A stretch of DNA of 15,762 nucleotides from CAWVWF01 sp963933885 (GCA_963933885.1 CAWVWF010000070.1:1-15762), one strand, 5' to 3'. Positions 6,922-13,706 are shown, counted from the stretch's first letter. The notes: generated by a model from the letters alone, not told the origin. Made by a program: numbers and translations.

Positions 6922-7998
6922 ATGTTAAGATTTTTATTCTTCAGTTTCTTCACTTTAAGTTTAGTAGCTACATCAATTTCTCAAACTAAATTCTCAAGTG
7001 ATTTTGATTTTAAGATCAACTTTTACAGTGCAAGTCGTGAGGAGATTATTTTTGATCATAGAATTAAGGGATCTTTAAAAGGACAGTATGAATTTCAAAC
7101 AAAGGTTCTTAATCACACTAGTTTAAAGAAAGATAGCAGTAATATTAGTCAATTCATAGAAGCTGTAAATCAGGGGATTTTAAATAATAAAATCAAGGCT
7201 TACTATAAATCCTACAATTCTTCAATTTTTAAAGAAGTTGAACCAGAATACTTTTTTTACAGACACGATACTGAATTTGTTGAGGATGAAAATGGAGATA
7301 TAATTCCAATTGCAATTTCGGATACTATTGATTATTCAATGATCAAAAGAATTGACTGTTTGCAGGAATGGTACTACAATATAAAAAAGAACCAATTTGA
7401 GGTTCAAACTATTGCATTTTCACCTGTTGCTGCAATATTTAGTAATGACAATAAAGATTTTCATGGATGGATGAGAAGGTATACTCGGAAGCAAGGAAAT
7501 GTTTTTTCTATGGAGAAGAGTAAAAACATTGTACATAAACCAAACACGGTTTGGGGTCAAAGAATAAACTTATCAATTCCTTTAAATGACTTTGAAATTA
7601 AAAGATCTATCCATAGAGAATCCGAACCTATCAAGTCAATTTTAGAACCCCATTTAAGTAGAATCCTTTTCAATCAAATATTAACAAATAAACTCAAAGC
7701 TTATATCCCAAAAACAAATATTGAATACACGCCTCCTCGTTTAGATTCGTTAATGAAAAGTAGAGTAGATACGGAATACATTGAACATGAATATGGGGAT
7801 GTTGAAGTTATTGAGGTAGTCAATCCGTATACTACTAGCGATTTGGGTGCATTAAAAGTAAAACAGCGTATTTACTTCAATCAAAAATCTCTGAAAATAG
7901 AAGCTAAAATTGAAAGTGTTATTCTTACGATTATTATTTTGGATGATAATGGGAAGTATATTAAGAATACTGATTTGTTTGAAGTTCGCTTTGAGTAA
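6922..7998 (+). CDS. GldN-like secreted protein with two internal GldN-type units
   Basis: 358-aa protein with an N-terminal signal peptide (about 1-20, MLRFLFFSFFTLSLVATSIS), so exported to the periplasm. The middle resembles GldN/PorN, a type IX secretion and gliding component: FIEAVNQGILNNKIKAYY, DTEFVEDENGDIIPI, then EWYYNIKKNQFEVQTIAFSP (about 78-168), matching the GldN pattern of an acidic stretch followed by W-Y/F-x-K-x-x-x-x-x-V-x-I-x-x-x-x-P. A second, more diverged unit runs about 245-342 (QILTNKLKAY, DTEYIEHEYGDVEVIEVV, QRIYFNQKSLKIEAKIESVI). No gldK, gldL or gldM lies nearby, so this is probably an accessory paralogue and not the core GldN. It stands alone between repeat clusters, with a family A copy 100 bp upstream and palindromes just downstream. 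GldN assignment is moderate, from motif memory only; function unknown. Confidence 0.6.
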   Translation: MLRFLFFSFFTLSLVATSISQTKFSSDFDFKINFYSASREEIIFDHRIKGSLKGQYEFQTKVLNHTSLKKDSSNISQFIEAVNQGILNNKIKAYYKSYNSSIFKEVEPEYFFYRHDTEFVEDENGDIIPIAISDTIDYSMIKRIDCLQEWYYNIKKNQFEVQTIAFSPVAAIFSNDNKDFHGWMRRYTRKQGNVFSMEKSKNIVHKPNTVWGQRINLSIPLNDFEIKRSIHRESEPIKSILEPHLSRILFNQILTNKLKAYIPKTNIEYTPPRLDSLMKSRVDTEYIEHEYGDVEVIEVVNPYTTSDLGALKVKQRIYFNQKSLKIEAKIESVILTIIILDDNGKYIKNTDLFEVRFE

Positions 7999-8006
7999 AA
8001 CTCGGG

Positions 8007-8028
8007 CGTATGTTGCGGAGGACATGCG
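8007..8028. repeat. Small stem-loop after the GldN-like gene
   Basis: CGTATGT (8007-8013) pairs with ACATGCG (8022-8028), including one G·U, around an 8-nt loop TGCGGAGG. It is G+C-rich against its surroundings and lies 8 bp after the stop codon. No T-run follows, so it is not a standard terminator. Confidence 0.4.
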
Positions 8029-8039
8029 TGTGCACTGAG

Positions 8040-8061
8040 ATTCGTGTCTTCAGACACGAAT
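8040..8061. repeat. Family C palindrome, copy 1
   Basis: A perfect 9-bp inverted repeat, ATTCGTGTC with GACACGAAT, around a TTCA loop. The 17-nt core TTCGTGTCTTCAGACAC recurs at 8637-8653. It lies 42 bp after the GldN-like gene and could stabilise or end that mRNA. Confidence 0.7.
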
Positions 8062-8178
8062 GATTATGTAGTACTTCTGCATTTGAAGACAATATGAATT
8101 AAATAAAAAATGGATTCTTAAAGATTATAGTTTTCAGTATTTGAATAAAAGCTATTTTCGTACATCATATAAAAACAT

Positions 8179-8490
8179 ATGAAAATATTCATACTGAAAG
8201 TTGAGGGAAATATTCATTTGCTAATAAAGTCGGCTGCGTCAAATGATGTAGTTAATTTTGATGGATACAGTTTTAAATTAGAAAACTCTACTTCTAACTT
8301 TAATGAAAAAGATGTTATTGAAATAATTAACTGTAATGTTGAGGGGATTAGATTGGACTATGATGGTTCTTATTACATTAAATATAAAGAAGGGATTATA
8401 GTGATATTTACAGCTCCTCAAGGATACGGTGATCTTGCACAAATGTATAGAAATGTTAAGTTTGACTCAGTTGATAAAAATAGGGAATAG
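8179..8490 (+). CDS. Hypothetical protein, 103 aa, possibly frameshifted at its 3' end
   Basis: I do not recognise this protein. It starts MKIFILKVEGNIHLLIKSAA and has alternating hydrophobic and polar residues typical of a small, mostly beta-strand cytoplasmic domain; no signal peptide or membrane helix is evident. The ATG at 8179 follows an A-rich stretch usual for this genome. The ORF ends DSVDKNRE-stop right after an AAAAA run (about 8475-8480). In the +1 frame the sequence stays protein-like for another 30 or so codons, up to the TAA at 8576-8578, so removing one A would give a continuous protein of about 130 aa. It lies between repeat clusters with no partner gene. Its being a real gene is likely but not certain. 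Confidence 0.5.
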   Translation: MKIFILKVEGNIHLLIKSAASNDVVNFDGYSFKLENSTSNFNEKDVIEIINCNVEGIRLDYDGSYYIKYKEGIIVIFTAPQGYGDLAQMYRNVKFDSVDKNRE

Positions 8491-8578
8491 AATTGCATTT
8501 GAATCATTCATTGAAGATTATGAAGAAGCTGAAAAGTGTAATGTAAGCCATAACTGGCTTGTGAAAAACACAAATTAA
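8453..8578 (+). CDS. Overlapping 41-codon ORF, or the frameshifted C terminus of the preceding gene
   Basis: ATG at 8453 opens a +1-frame ORF that overlaps the end of the 103-aa gene by 38 bp and ends at TAA 8576-8578. Its product starts MLSLTQLIKIGNRIAF and continues with an acidic, helical-looking stretch (ESFIEDYEEAEKC) and NVSHNWLVKNTN. Codon choice looks normal for this genome. It is either a small overlapping gene or the true C terminus of the upstream gene lost through a one-base change in an A run. The stop lies 3 bp before a family A palindrome. Confidence 0.35.
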   Translation: MLSLTQLIKIGNRIAFESFIEDYEEAEKCNVSHNWLVKNTN

Positions 8579-8581
8579 ATA

Positions 8582-8632
8582 CCGATTACAAATCGGATAA
8601 TTCACCTTTCAGATTGAAAATCAGAAAGTACG
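8582..8632. repeat. Family A right half-unit
   Basis: CCGATTACAAATCGG (8582-8596) is followed by a terminal hairpin, CTTTC·GATT (8606-8615) with AATC·GAAAG (8619-8628), and GTACG (8628-8632). The hairpin loop is only 3 nt (GAA) against 11 nt in the other copies, so it has suffered a deletion. Confidence 0.8.
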
Positions 8633-8636
8633 TGTG

Positions 8637-8653
8637 TTCGTGTCTTCAGACAC
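8637..8653. repeat. Family C palindrome, copy 2
   Basis: TTCGTGTCTTCAGACAC is identical to 8041-8057. GTGTC and GACAC pair around TTCA. It sits in the 28-bp spacer between two facing family A half-units. Confidence 0.65.
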
Positions 8654-8660
8654 AAATACA

Positions 8661-8721
8661 CGTACTTCTTGATTTGAGTAAAGCGGTAATCTAGAAGGTG
8701 AAAGTGCCGATTTGTAATCGG
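8661..8721. repeat. Family A left half-unit
   Basis: CGTAC, then the hairpin CTTCT·GATT with AATC·AGAAG (T·T mismatch), then CCGATTTGTAATCGG at 8707-8721. The 27 bases 8701-8727 are identical to 13027-13053, the end of the RAYT element including its stop codon. This ties the scattered repeats directly to the transposase unit. Confidence 0.85.
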
Positions 8722-8759
8722 TATTCACATCCGGAAATCATTTCTAAATACGTTTTAAC

Positions 8760-9536
8760 TTATTGTTCCAACCAGTTTTTAAAAACTGGTGTTTTAGCTC
8801 TTGAAACTATGATCTCTCCTTCTTGCGTTGGTTTTAAATCTACTTTTAATTTACCATTAAAGTATTGAGATATTTTACCAATTGCCTCTAAACTTGTGAT
8901 GAACTGACGGTTTAATCTGAAAAATTTATTTGGATCTAATTGCACTTCAAGATCATCCAAGGAATTATTCAAAAAGTAATTCTTTCCATCATGCGTTTTA
9001 ATTAAAACGGCCTTGTCTTCAGTGAAAATATATGCAACATCAGCTGCAGCAAGTGGTATTAATACATCTCCTTTGGAGATTAAAAACCTCTGCTTGTATG
9101 AGTTTCCTTTACCACTTAAAGCATTTTGTACCATTGCCGTTAAGTCTAAAGAAGACTGCGCCGAATTTACTGATGGCTCAATTTGAGTTTTACTTAATTT
9201 TTCAAAACTTTTTTCTAATTGTTCTTTAGTAAAAGGTTTTAGTAAGTAATCGATACTGTTTAGTTCAAATGCTTTAATTGCATATTGATCATAAGCAGTT
9301 GTAAAAATGATTGGACATTTAACTTCAACTTGCTCGTAGATCTCAAAACTGATTCCATCTGCCAATTGAATATCTGAAAAAACAACATCTGGTTGATCGT
9401 TGTTTTTAAACCATTCAATAGCATCTTCAACTGTATCTAATATTTCTAGGATTTCTGCATCGGGTTTGCAATCAAGAATTAGTTTCTCTAATCTGTTTGC
9501 TGCAGGAATTTCATCCTCAATGATAATAATTTTCAC
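8760..9536 (-). CDS. LytTR-family response regulator
   Basis: Cytoplasmic DNA-binding regulator, partner of the sensor kinase encoded just upstream. The N-terminal receiver domain (about 1-115) begins KIIIIEDE with the acidic pair E7/D8; D55 in FSDIQ is the phosphate acceptor, the conserved threonine lies in FTTAY, and K100 in YLLKPF completes the active site. A LytTR DNA-binding domain (about 150-255) follows, with FRLNRQFITSLEAI and a C-terminal VSRAKTPVFKNWLEQ. Start chosen at GTG 9536 (258 aa), because receivers of this family begin directly with MKIIIIEDE; a TTG at 9557 would add seven unlike residues. The kinase stop is 40 nt upstream, so the pair forms an operon. The target genes cannot be read here; such regulators bind imperfect direct repeats upstream of their targets. 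Confidence 0.92.
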   Translation of the reverse strand: MKIIIIEDEIPAANRLEKLILDCKPDAEILEILDTVEDAIEWFKNNDQPDVVFSDIQLADGISFEIYEQVEVKCPIIFTTAYDQYAIKAFELNSIDYLLKPFTKEQLEKSFEKLSKTQIEPSVNSAQSSLDLTAMVQNALSGKGNSYKQRFLISKGDVLIPLAAADVAYIFTEDKAVLIKTHDGKNYFLNNSLDDLEVQLDPNKFFRLNRQFITSLEAIGKISQYFNGKLKVDLKPTQEGEIIVSRAKTPVFKNWLEQ

Positions 9537-9576
9537 GATTCTAGGCTTTATTGTCAAGGTAAAAAATAATCTATAA

Positions 9577-10596
9577 TTATTGGATGGATGAAGGATAAAT
9601 TAAAGGTATTTTAACAATAAAATAATTTTCATCAATATCAATGGTCATTTTCAGCTTTGAATATTGTTGTATTTGTGATTGAATATAATCTAATCCTAAA
9701 TTGGTTGATTCATCACTGAATGTCTTTTTAGGGTTTATATTGTTTCTAATTACAATATACTCTCCTTCTATAAATATTTCAAGTAATAATGGTTTTTTAC
9801 GTGTTACAGCATTATGTTTCGATGCGTTTTCAACTAAGTTTTGTAATCCTAAAGGAGGAATCAAAGCCGTTTGATATTCTGGCGGAATATCCATTTTAAT
9901 TACAAAGAATTCACCAAACCTAGTTTGAATCAAGAAGTTGTATTTTTCTACAATCTCAATTTCTTCATTCAAGGTTATCAATTGATTCTCATTGTTTTTC
10001 AGAATAAAACCATATAAATCAGCGAGTTCAGTTACGAACTTCAATCCAGTTTCATTATCGTCAGGAATTATACTCGCGGCTGTATTTATAGAATTAAACA
10101 AGAAATGAGGACTCACTAAATCTTGAAGTGCTTTCTTCTGCGTTGCTTTTCCTAAGTATTCAAAACTTTGCGTTTCCTTTTTCAAAAATTTACGTTGTCG
10201 CAGCAAATATCTCATTTGAATTAAGAACGTGATTAACAAAGCTTGAAATATTGTTGCTGAAAATACAATTGGATAAAAGATCCTGTACGCGACGGTATGC
10301 TGAAAAAAGATAAAACCTATGATACTTAATAACACGGCTTGTATTGTTCCAAATAGAAAAGAGTAGTTAAATGATAAACCATATTGTTTCAAAGGAACTC
10401 TTTCCCAAGTATGTGTACTATGCGCTTCAAACATCCATTTACGTTGAAAAAAAAGCTGTATTGGAACTGCGATTATAAAGAATATTGAGATAGTAAAAAA
10501 CAGTCCGAATTTATCGGAAAAATGCAGGAAAGGCAGTACTGAAATTAACCAGCCGATCACGATTGTAGTTGCTATAAATCTTGTTGTAAAATTCAC
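9577..10596 (-). CDS. LytS/YehU-type sensor histidine kinase
   Basis: Inner-membrane sensor kinase, 339 aa. About four hydrophobic helices fill residues 5-130 (about 7-25, 30-50, 80-100 and 107-128) with almost no external loop, so it probably senses a membrane or cell-envelope state. The His_kinase domain follows: H164 in LVSPHFLFNSINTAAS is the phosphorylated histidine, PPLGLQNLVENASKHN (247-262) is the N box that binds ATP, and NLGLDYIQSQIQQYS (299-313) is the G-box region typical of this family. GTG start at 10596, with no nearby ATG. It is transcribed away from rpiB across a 93-bp gap, with the LytTR regulator directly downstream. No dedicated target operon is visible in the window. Confidence 0.92.
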   Translation of the reverse strand: MNFTTRFIATTIVIGWLISVLPFLHFSDKFGLFFTISIFFIIAVPIQLFFQRKWMFEAHSTHTWERVPLKQYGLSFNYSFLFGTIQAVLLSIIGFIFFQHTVAYRIFYPIVFSATIFQALLITFLIQMRYLLRQRKFLKKETQSFEYLGKATQKKALQDLVSPHFLFNSINTAASIIPDDNETGLKFVTELADLYGFILKNNENQLITLNEEIEIVEKYNFLIQTRFGEFFVIKMDIPPEYQTALIPPLGLQNLVENASKHNAVTRKKPLLLEIFIEGEYIVIRNNINPKKTFSDESTNLGLDYIQSQIQQYSKLKMTIDIDENYFIVKIPLIYPSSIQ

Positions 10597-10630
10597 GTTT
10601 AAAATTAATTGAAAAATACGAAGAAATTAG

Positions 10631-10660
10631 TTGCGGTAATGCCTATTGTTGTTATTTTTA
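10631..10660 (+). promoter_or_regulatory. Candidate promoter of rpiB
   Basis: TTG (10631-10633), a 19-nt spacer and TATTTTTA (10653-10660) match the Bacteroidota TTG-N19-TAnnTTTG pattern except for the last base. This places transcription about 20-30 nt before the ATG at 10690. It favours that ATG over the in-frame TTG at 10609, which lies upstream of the promoter. Confidence 0.4.
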
Positions 10661-10689
10661 CATTCGAAACCATATTTAAGACTACACAA

Positions 10690-11121
10690 ATGAAAATTGC
10701 ATTAGGAGGAGATCACGCAGGATTTGATTTAAAAGTGAAAGTTATTGAGAAGTTGAAAGCAGAAGGTCATGAGGTAAAGGATTTCGGACCTTTTTCTACA
10801 GACAGTTGTGATTATCCTGATTATGTTCACCCTTTGGCTCAAGCAGTTGAAAATAAGGAACATGATTTTGGAATTGTTATTTGTGGTAGCGGTAATGGTG
10901 TAAACATGGTTGCTAACAAATACCAAGGAATTAGATCTGGATTATGTTGGGAGCCAGGATTGGCTGAAATGACACGTTTACACAATGATGCAAATGTTCT
11001 AGCTGTACCAGCTAGATATGTATCGGAAGAAAAAGGTTTGGCAATTGTAGATGCATTTGTTAATACAGACTTTGAGGGAGGACGACATAATAATAGAGTA
11101 AACAAAATCGCTTGTAAGTAA
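10690..11121 (+). CDS. rpiB: Ribose-5-phosphate isomerase B (LacA/RpiB family)
   Basis: Interconverts ribulose 5-phosphate and ribose 5-phosphate in the pentose phosphate pathway (cytoplasm). 143 aa from ATG 10690, the usual length. The protein starts MKIALGGDHAG, the exact family N terminus; a longer reading from TTG 10609 would add 27 hydrophobic, non-conserved residues and is rejected. Catalytic features: D8 and H9 in GGDHAG, C65 in VICGSGNGVNMVANK (the catalytic cysteine), and H98/N99 in LHNDANVLAVPARYVS. The LacA/LacB branch is less likely because the gene stands alone. It is divergent from the histidine kinase and followed 68 bp later by an M28 peptidase, possibly on the same transcript; no terminator lies between them. 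Confidence 0.93.
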   Translation: MKIALGGDHAGFDLKVKVIEKLKAEGHEVKDFGPFSTDSCDYPDYVHPLAQAVENKEHDFGIVICGSGNGVNMVANKYQGIRSGLCWEPGLAEMTRLHNDANVLAVPARYVSEEKGLAIVDAFVNTDFEGGRHNNRVNKIACK

Positions 11122-11189
11122 GGTTTTTGGAACAGTAAGTGTTTTAGGAATCAACTTCCGGTATTTCGTTATTAATTTAATTCGTTGCT

Positions 11190-12737
11190 ATGCAAAACAC
11201 GTTTGTAGTATTTCTATCTGCCTTGTGTTCTTTGGCTTTTGCTCAAAAGAACCCGAACACTTATGTTGATTATATTAACCCACAAACGGCTAGAGTACAT
11301 CTAGAATATCTTGCAGGTGAAGAATTAGAAGGAAGAGAAGCAGGAAAAGTTGGTCAGAAAAAAGCTGCAGTTTATTTAAGTCAGCAATTCAATTCTTACG
11401 GATTACCACAAGTACAAGATTCTTATTTTCAACGTTTTCCAGTTAGAGAAATTACGCCTGACAAGATTACGTTTTCTATAAACGGACAACCGTTTGAGTT
11501 TATGAATCATTTTTTACATTACTCAAACTTTGATGACGTATCTATAAAAGATGCTTCGATGGTTTTTGCAGGGTATGGAATTGATTCCGAAAACTATAAT
11601 GACTTTTCAGATGTTGATGTTAAAGGTAAAATCATCATTATAAAAGATGGAGAACCAGTCAATAAGAAAGGAATAAAAAAAGTATCTGGAACTTCAGAAA
11701 AGAGCAAGTGGAAAAATAGAGCTGAAAAAGTTAAAACAGCAATTGAAAAAGGAGCAATAGGAGTTGTAGTAGTTAATAGATCTGTAGCAATGTATAGAAG
11801 CAGCTACAAACATTACTTCTCTAAAGCAAAAATGAAATTACAATCTGATGCCTTTGAATACGGAATTCCTGTTATGTTAATGGATGAGGAATTAGCCGAT
11901 AGTCTATTGAAATCTGGAGGTTTAAAGAAAGGATTAGATAAAACATTCAGGAAGATCAATAAGAAAGGAAAACCAAGAAGTATAGATTTACCTTTTAAAT
12001 GTAATATCGTTTCGAATATGGTTAACAATGATATGACTTCCGAAAATGTTTTGGGATTTGTTGAAGGAAGTGATTTAAAAGATGAGCTTTTGATTGTTAC
12101 TGCACATTATGATCATATTGGAAAACATGGAGATGTTATTTTTTACGGAGCTGATGATGATGGGTCTGGAACAACTGCTTTGTTAATGATGGCTGAAGCG
12201 TTTTCTAAAGCAAAAGAAAAAGGTGAAGGACCAAGAAGAAGTATTTTATTCATGCCTGTTTCTGCTGAAGAAAAAGGATTATTAGGAAGTAGATATTATT
12301 CAGAGAATCCAATATTTCCATTAGAATCTACTGTTGCTGATTTAAATATCGATATGATTGGTAGGATTGATGAACCACACGAAGGGAATCCTGATTATGT
12401 TTATATCATTGGAAGTAATTTCTTAAGTACCGAATTACATAATATCAATGAAACTCAGAATAAGCTACATACTCAACTACAGTTGGATTATACTTTCAAC
12501 TCTAAAGACGATCCAAACAACTTCTATAGAAGATCGGATCATTATAATTTTGCAAAACATGGTATTCCAGTAATTTTCTATTTTAATGGAGTACATGAGG
12601 ATTATCACCAGCCTTCTGACACGGTAGATAAGATCAACTTTAATAAGTTATCTAAGATTACTCGTTTAGTTTATTACACGGCTTGGGATATTGCAAATAA
12701 GGATAAGAGGCCTGTTGTTGACGGGGAAGTGAAGTAG
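11190..12737 (+). CDS. Secreted M28-family zinc metallopeptidase with PA-domain insert
   Basis: Exported peptidase or aminopeptidase of 515 aa, probably periplasmic or outer-membrane associated. The signal peptide is residues 1-18, cleaved after LAFA. A PA-type insert spans about 110-235 (VFAGYGIDSENYNDFSDVDV, GKIIIIKDGEP). The M28 catalytic domain (about 285-505) shows all the metal and catalytic residues: H306 in TAHYDHIG, D322 in GADDDGSG (bridging), E360/E361 in SAEEKGLLGS (general base and ligand), D388 in NIDMIGR, and H473 in DYHQPSDT. No C-terminal type IX sorting domain follows; the protein ends just after the catalytic domain. Substrate unknown; relatives remove N-terminal residues from peptides. 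A solitary repeat hairpin lies 14 bp after the stop and may protect or end the mRNA. Confidence 0.93.
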   Translation: MQNTFVVFLSALCSLAFAQKNPNTYVDYINPQTARVHLEYLAGEELEGREAGKVGQKKAAVYLSQQFNSYGLPQVQDSYFQRFPVREITPDKITFSINGQPFEFMNHFLHYSNFDDVSIKDASMVFAGYGIDSENYNDFSDVDVKGKIIIIKDGEPVNKKGIKKVSGTSEKSKWKNRAEKVKTAIEKGAIGVVVVNRSVAMYRSSYKHYFSKAKMKLQSDAFEYGIPVMLMDEELADSLLKSGGLKKGLDKTFRKINKKGKPRSIDLPFKCNIVSNMVNNDMTSENVLGFVEGSDLKDELLIVTAHYDHIGKHGDVIFYGADDDGSGTTALLMMAEAFSKAKEKGEGPRRSILFMPVSAEEKGLLGSRYYSENPIFPLESTVADLNIDMIGRIDEPHEGNPDYVYIIGSNFLSTELHNINETQNKLHTQLQLDYTFNSKDDPNNFYRRSDHYNFAKHGIPVIFYFNGVHEDYHQPSDTVDKINFNKLSKITRLVYYTAWDIANKDKRPVVDGEVK

Positions 12738-12751
12738 GTTACTATCCTATT

Positions 12752-12792
12752 CCGTACTTTTAGATTATGCTTCGCTAAATTAAAAAGTACGG
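12752..12792. repeat. Solitary family A hairpin
   Basis: CCGTACTTTT at 12752-12761 pairs with AAAAGTACGG at 12783-12792. Inside are the conserved mismatch and a GATT/AATT inner stem around an 11-nt loop containing GCTTCGC. The CCGATT palindrome is missing. It uses the CTTTT/AAAAG stem version, as do the RAYT element ends. Confidence 0.8.
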
Positions 12793-12814
12793 TGGTGCGT
12801 TATATGGTGTTTTT

Positions 12815-12967
12815 TTATGAAAGCACTTGTCCAGTTACTCTTTCTAAGATTACTAATTGTGTCGGTGATATCTTTAATCGGGCTTCTTCATTAGTCATCC
12901 ATTTTCCTTCTATGATTCCTGGAAATTTCTCAAGCTTTCCAGAATTCTTTTGGTACTCCACTTCAAA
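12815..12967 (-). pseudogene. Gene fragment of unknown function (50 codons, no start)
   Basis: On the - strand a clearly protein-like reading of 50 codons ends at TAA 12815-12817. It reads FEVEYQKNSGKLEKFPGI, then WMTNEEARLKISPTQLVI and LERVTGQVLS. A TAG codon (12968-12970) directly precedes it, and there is no start codon before an internal ATG, so this is probably the C-terminal remnant of a broken gene. It lies between a solitary family A hairpin and the RAYT element, which suggests that repeat activity removed the rest. I do not recognise the family. A small gene starting at the internal ATG (27 aa) is a less likely alternative. Confidence 0.4.
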
Positions 12968-12988
12968 CTAATTGGAAACCAATATCTC

Positions 12989-13047
12989 TGTACTTTTTGA
13001 TTTAGCGAAGCGTAATCTAAAAGGTAAAAGTGCCGATTTGTAATCGG
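12989..13047. repeat. Family A left end of the RAYT element
   Basis: GTAC at 12990-12993, a hairpin with a T·T mismatch, and CCGATTTGTAATCGG at 13033-13047. The outermost base is T where other copies have C (TGTAC for CGTAC). Confidence 0.85.
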
Positions 13048-13050
13048 TAT

Positions 13051-13605
13051 TCAAACAACAATAATATCAACTAAGCCCTTTCCCCCACAATAATCACCAG
13101 CACTACTATAAACATAATGGAAATCTTCATTAACTATTCCTGCTGAAACTGGATTTTGATGGATATAATTTACTTTCTGATCTAGGAATTTATTTGTAAT
13201 TATTTCTTCAGCACCACTTCCACCTTTCCATACTTTATAACCAGACTTAGTAGCTTTCTCACCTGTTCTACTAAACATCCAAAGAATCCAATCACGTCTA
13301 CTTTCTTTAGTAGTATTGATAGTCTTAATTATTTCTTTACTTGTGTGTCTCTTGAAGTCTCTGATAACGTCACTTAAATTGCCATGTTCTGTTTTGCAAA
13401 CAAGATGAATGTGATTACTCATAATTACATATGCATGAATTATGAGTCCTTTATTTAAAGAGCAATAGTTCAAACTATCAGTTATTACTTCTCTTAATTC
13501 TCTACGGCTAAATATATCAATCCAGTTGATTACTGTAAATGTTAAAAAGTAAACACCTGTTTGATCATGTATTCTTTTCCCTTCCGTTGTCTTGTATATA
13601 TTCAT
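13051..13605 (-). CDS. REP-associated tyrosine transposase (RAYT, Y1/HUH superfamily)
   Basis: 184-aa single-strand DNA transposase related to IS200/IS605 TnpA, expected to nick and join DNA at the REP hairpins. The metal-binding HUH motif is H65-I66-H67 in AYVIMSNHIHLV. The catalytic tyrosine is probably Y147 in VNYIHQNPVSAGIV; Y123 in GYKVWKGG is an alternative. The C terminus HYVYSSAGDYCGGKGLVDI matches the Bacteroidota RAYT group. The segment usually reading FWQ-x-x-NHP-x-E is VWKGGSGAEEI here, so it is somewhat diverged. The ATG at 13605 (- strand) lies in a perfect inverted repeat that may limit translation. The family A ends flank the gene on both sides, which is the hallmark of a RAYT. 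Full length, no frameshift, so it may be active. Confidence 0.9.
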   Translation of the reverse strand: MNIYKTTEGKRIHDQTGVYFLTFTVINWIDIFSRRELREVITDSLNYCSLNKGLIIHAYVIMSNHIHLVCKTEHGNLSDVIRDFKRHTSKEIIKTINTTKESRRDWILWMFSRTGEKATKSGYKVWKGGSGAEEIITNKFLDQKVNYIHQNPVSAGIVNEDFHYVYSSAGDYCGGKGLVDIIVV

Positions 13606-13619
13606 ATTGTGAATATATA
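13595..13619 (-). promoter_or_regulatory. Inverted repeat covering the RAYT start codon
   Basis: TATATATTCA (13595-13604) and TGAATATATA (13610-13619) are perfect reverse complements around a 5-nt loop. The transposase start codon (complement of CAT 13603-13605) lies at the stem-loop junction. In mRNA this hairpin would hide the initiation site; as DNA it could be an operator. IS200 is known to limit its transposase by a comparable start-region structure. Confidence 0.5.
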
Positions 13620-13706
13620 AGCTGATCTTTTTTGAATGTCTCTGACTCTGGTTTTAATTTCCGTTATTTTTCTTTTGGAATTATTGAGAAATGTTTGGGT
13701 TGAAAA

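Noticed and set aside
8070..8087. GTACTTCTGCATTTGAAG resembling a decayed family A hairpin
   Set aside because: Only the GTAC foot and a 4-bp CTTC/GAAG stem remain; chance similarity cannot be excluded.
10609..10689. N-terminal extension of RpiB from TTG 10609
   Set aside because: The added 27 residues are hydrophobic and not part of the family, and a promoter-like sequence lies inside this stretch. ATG 10690 gives the exact family start.
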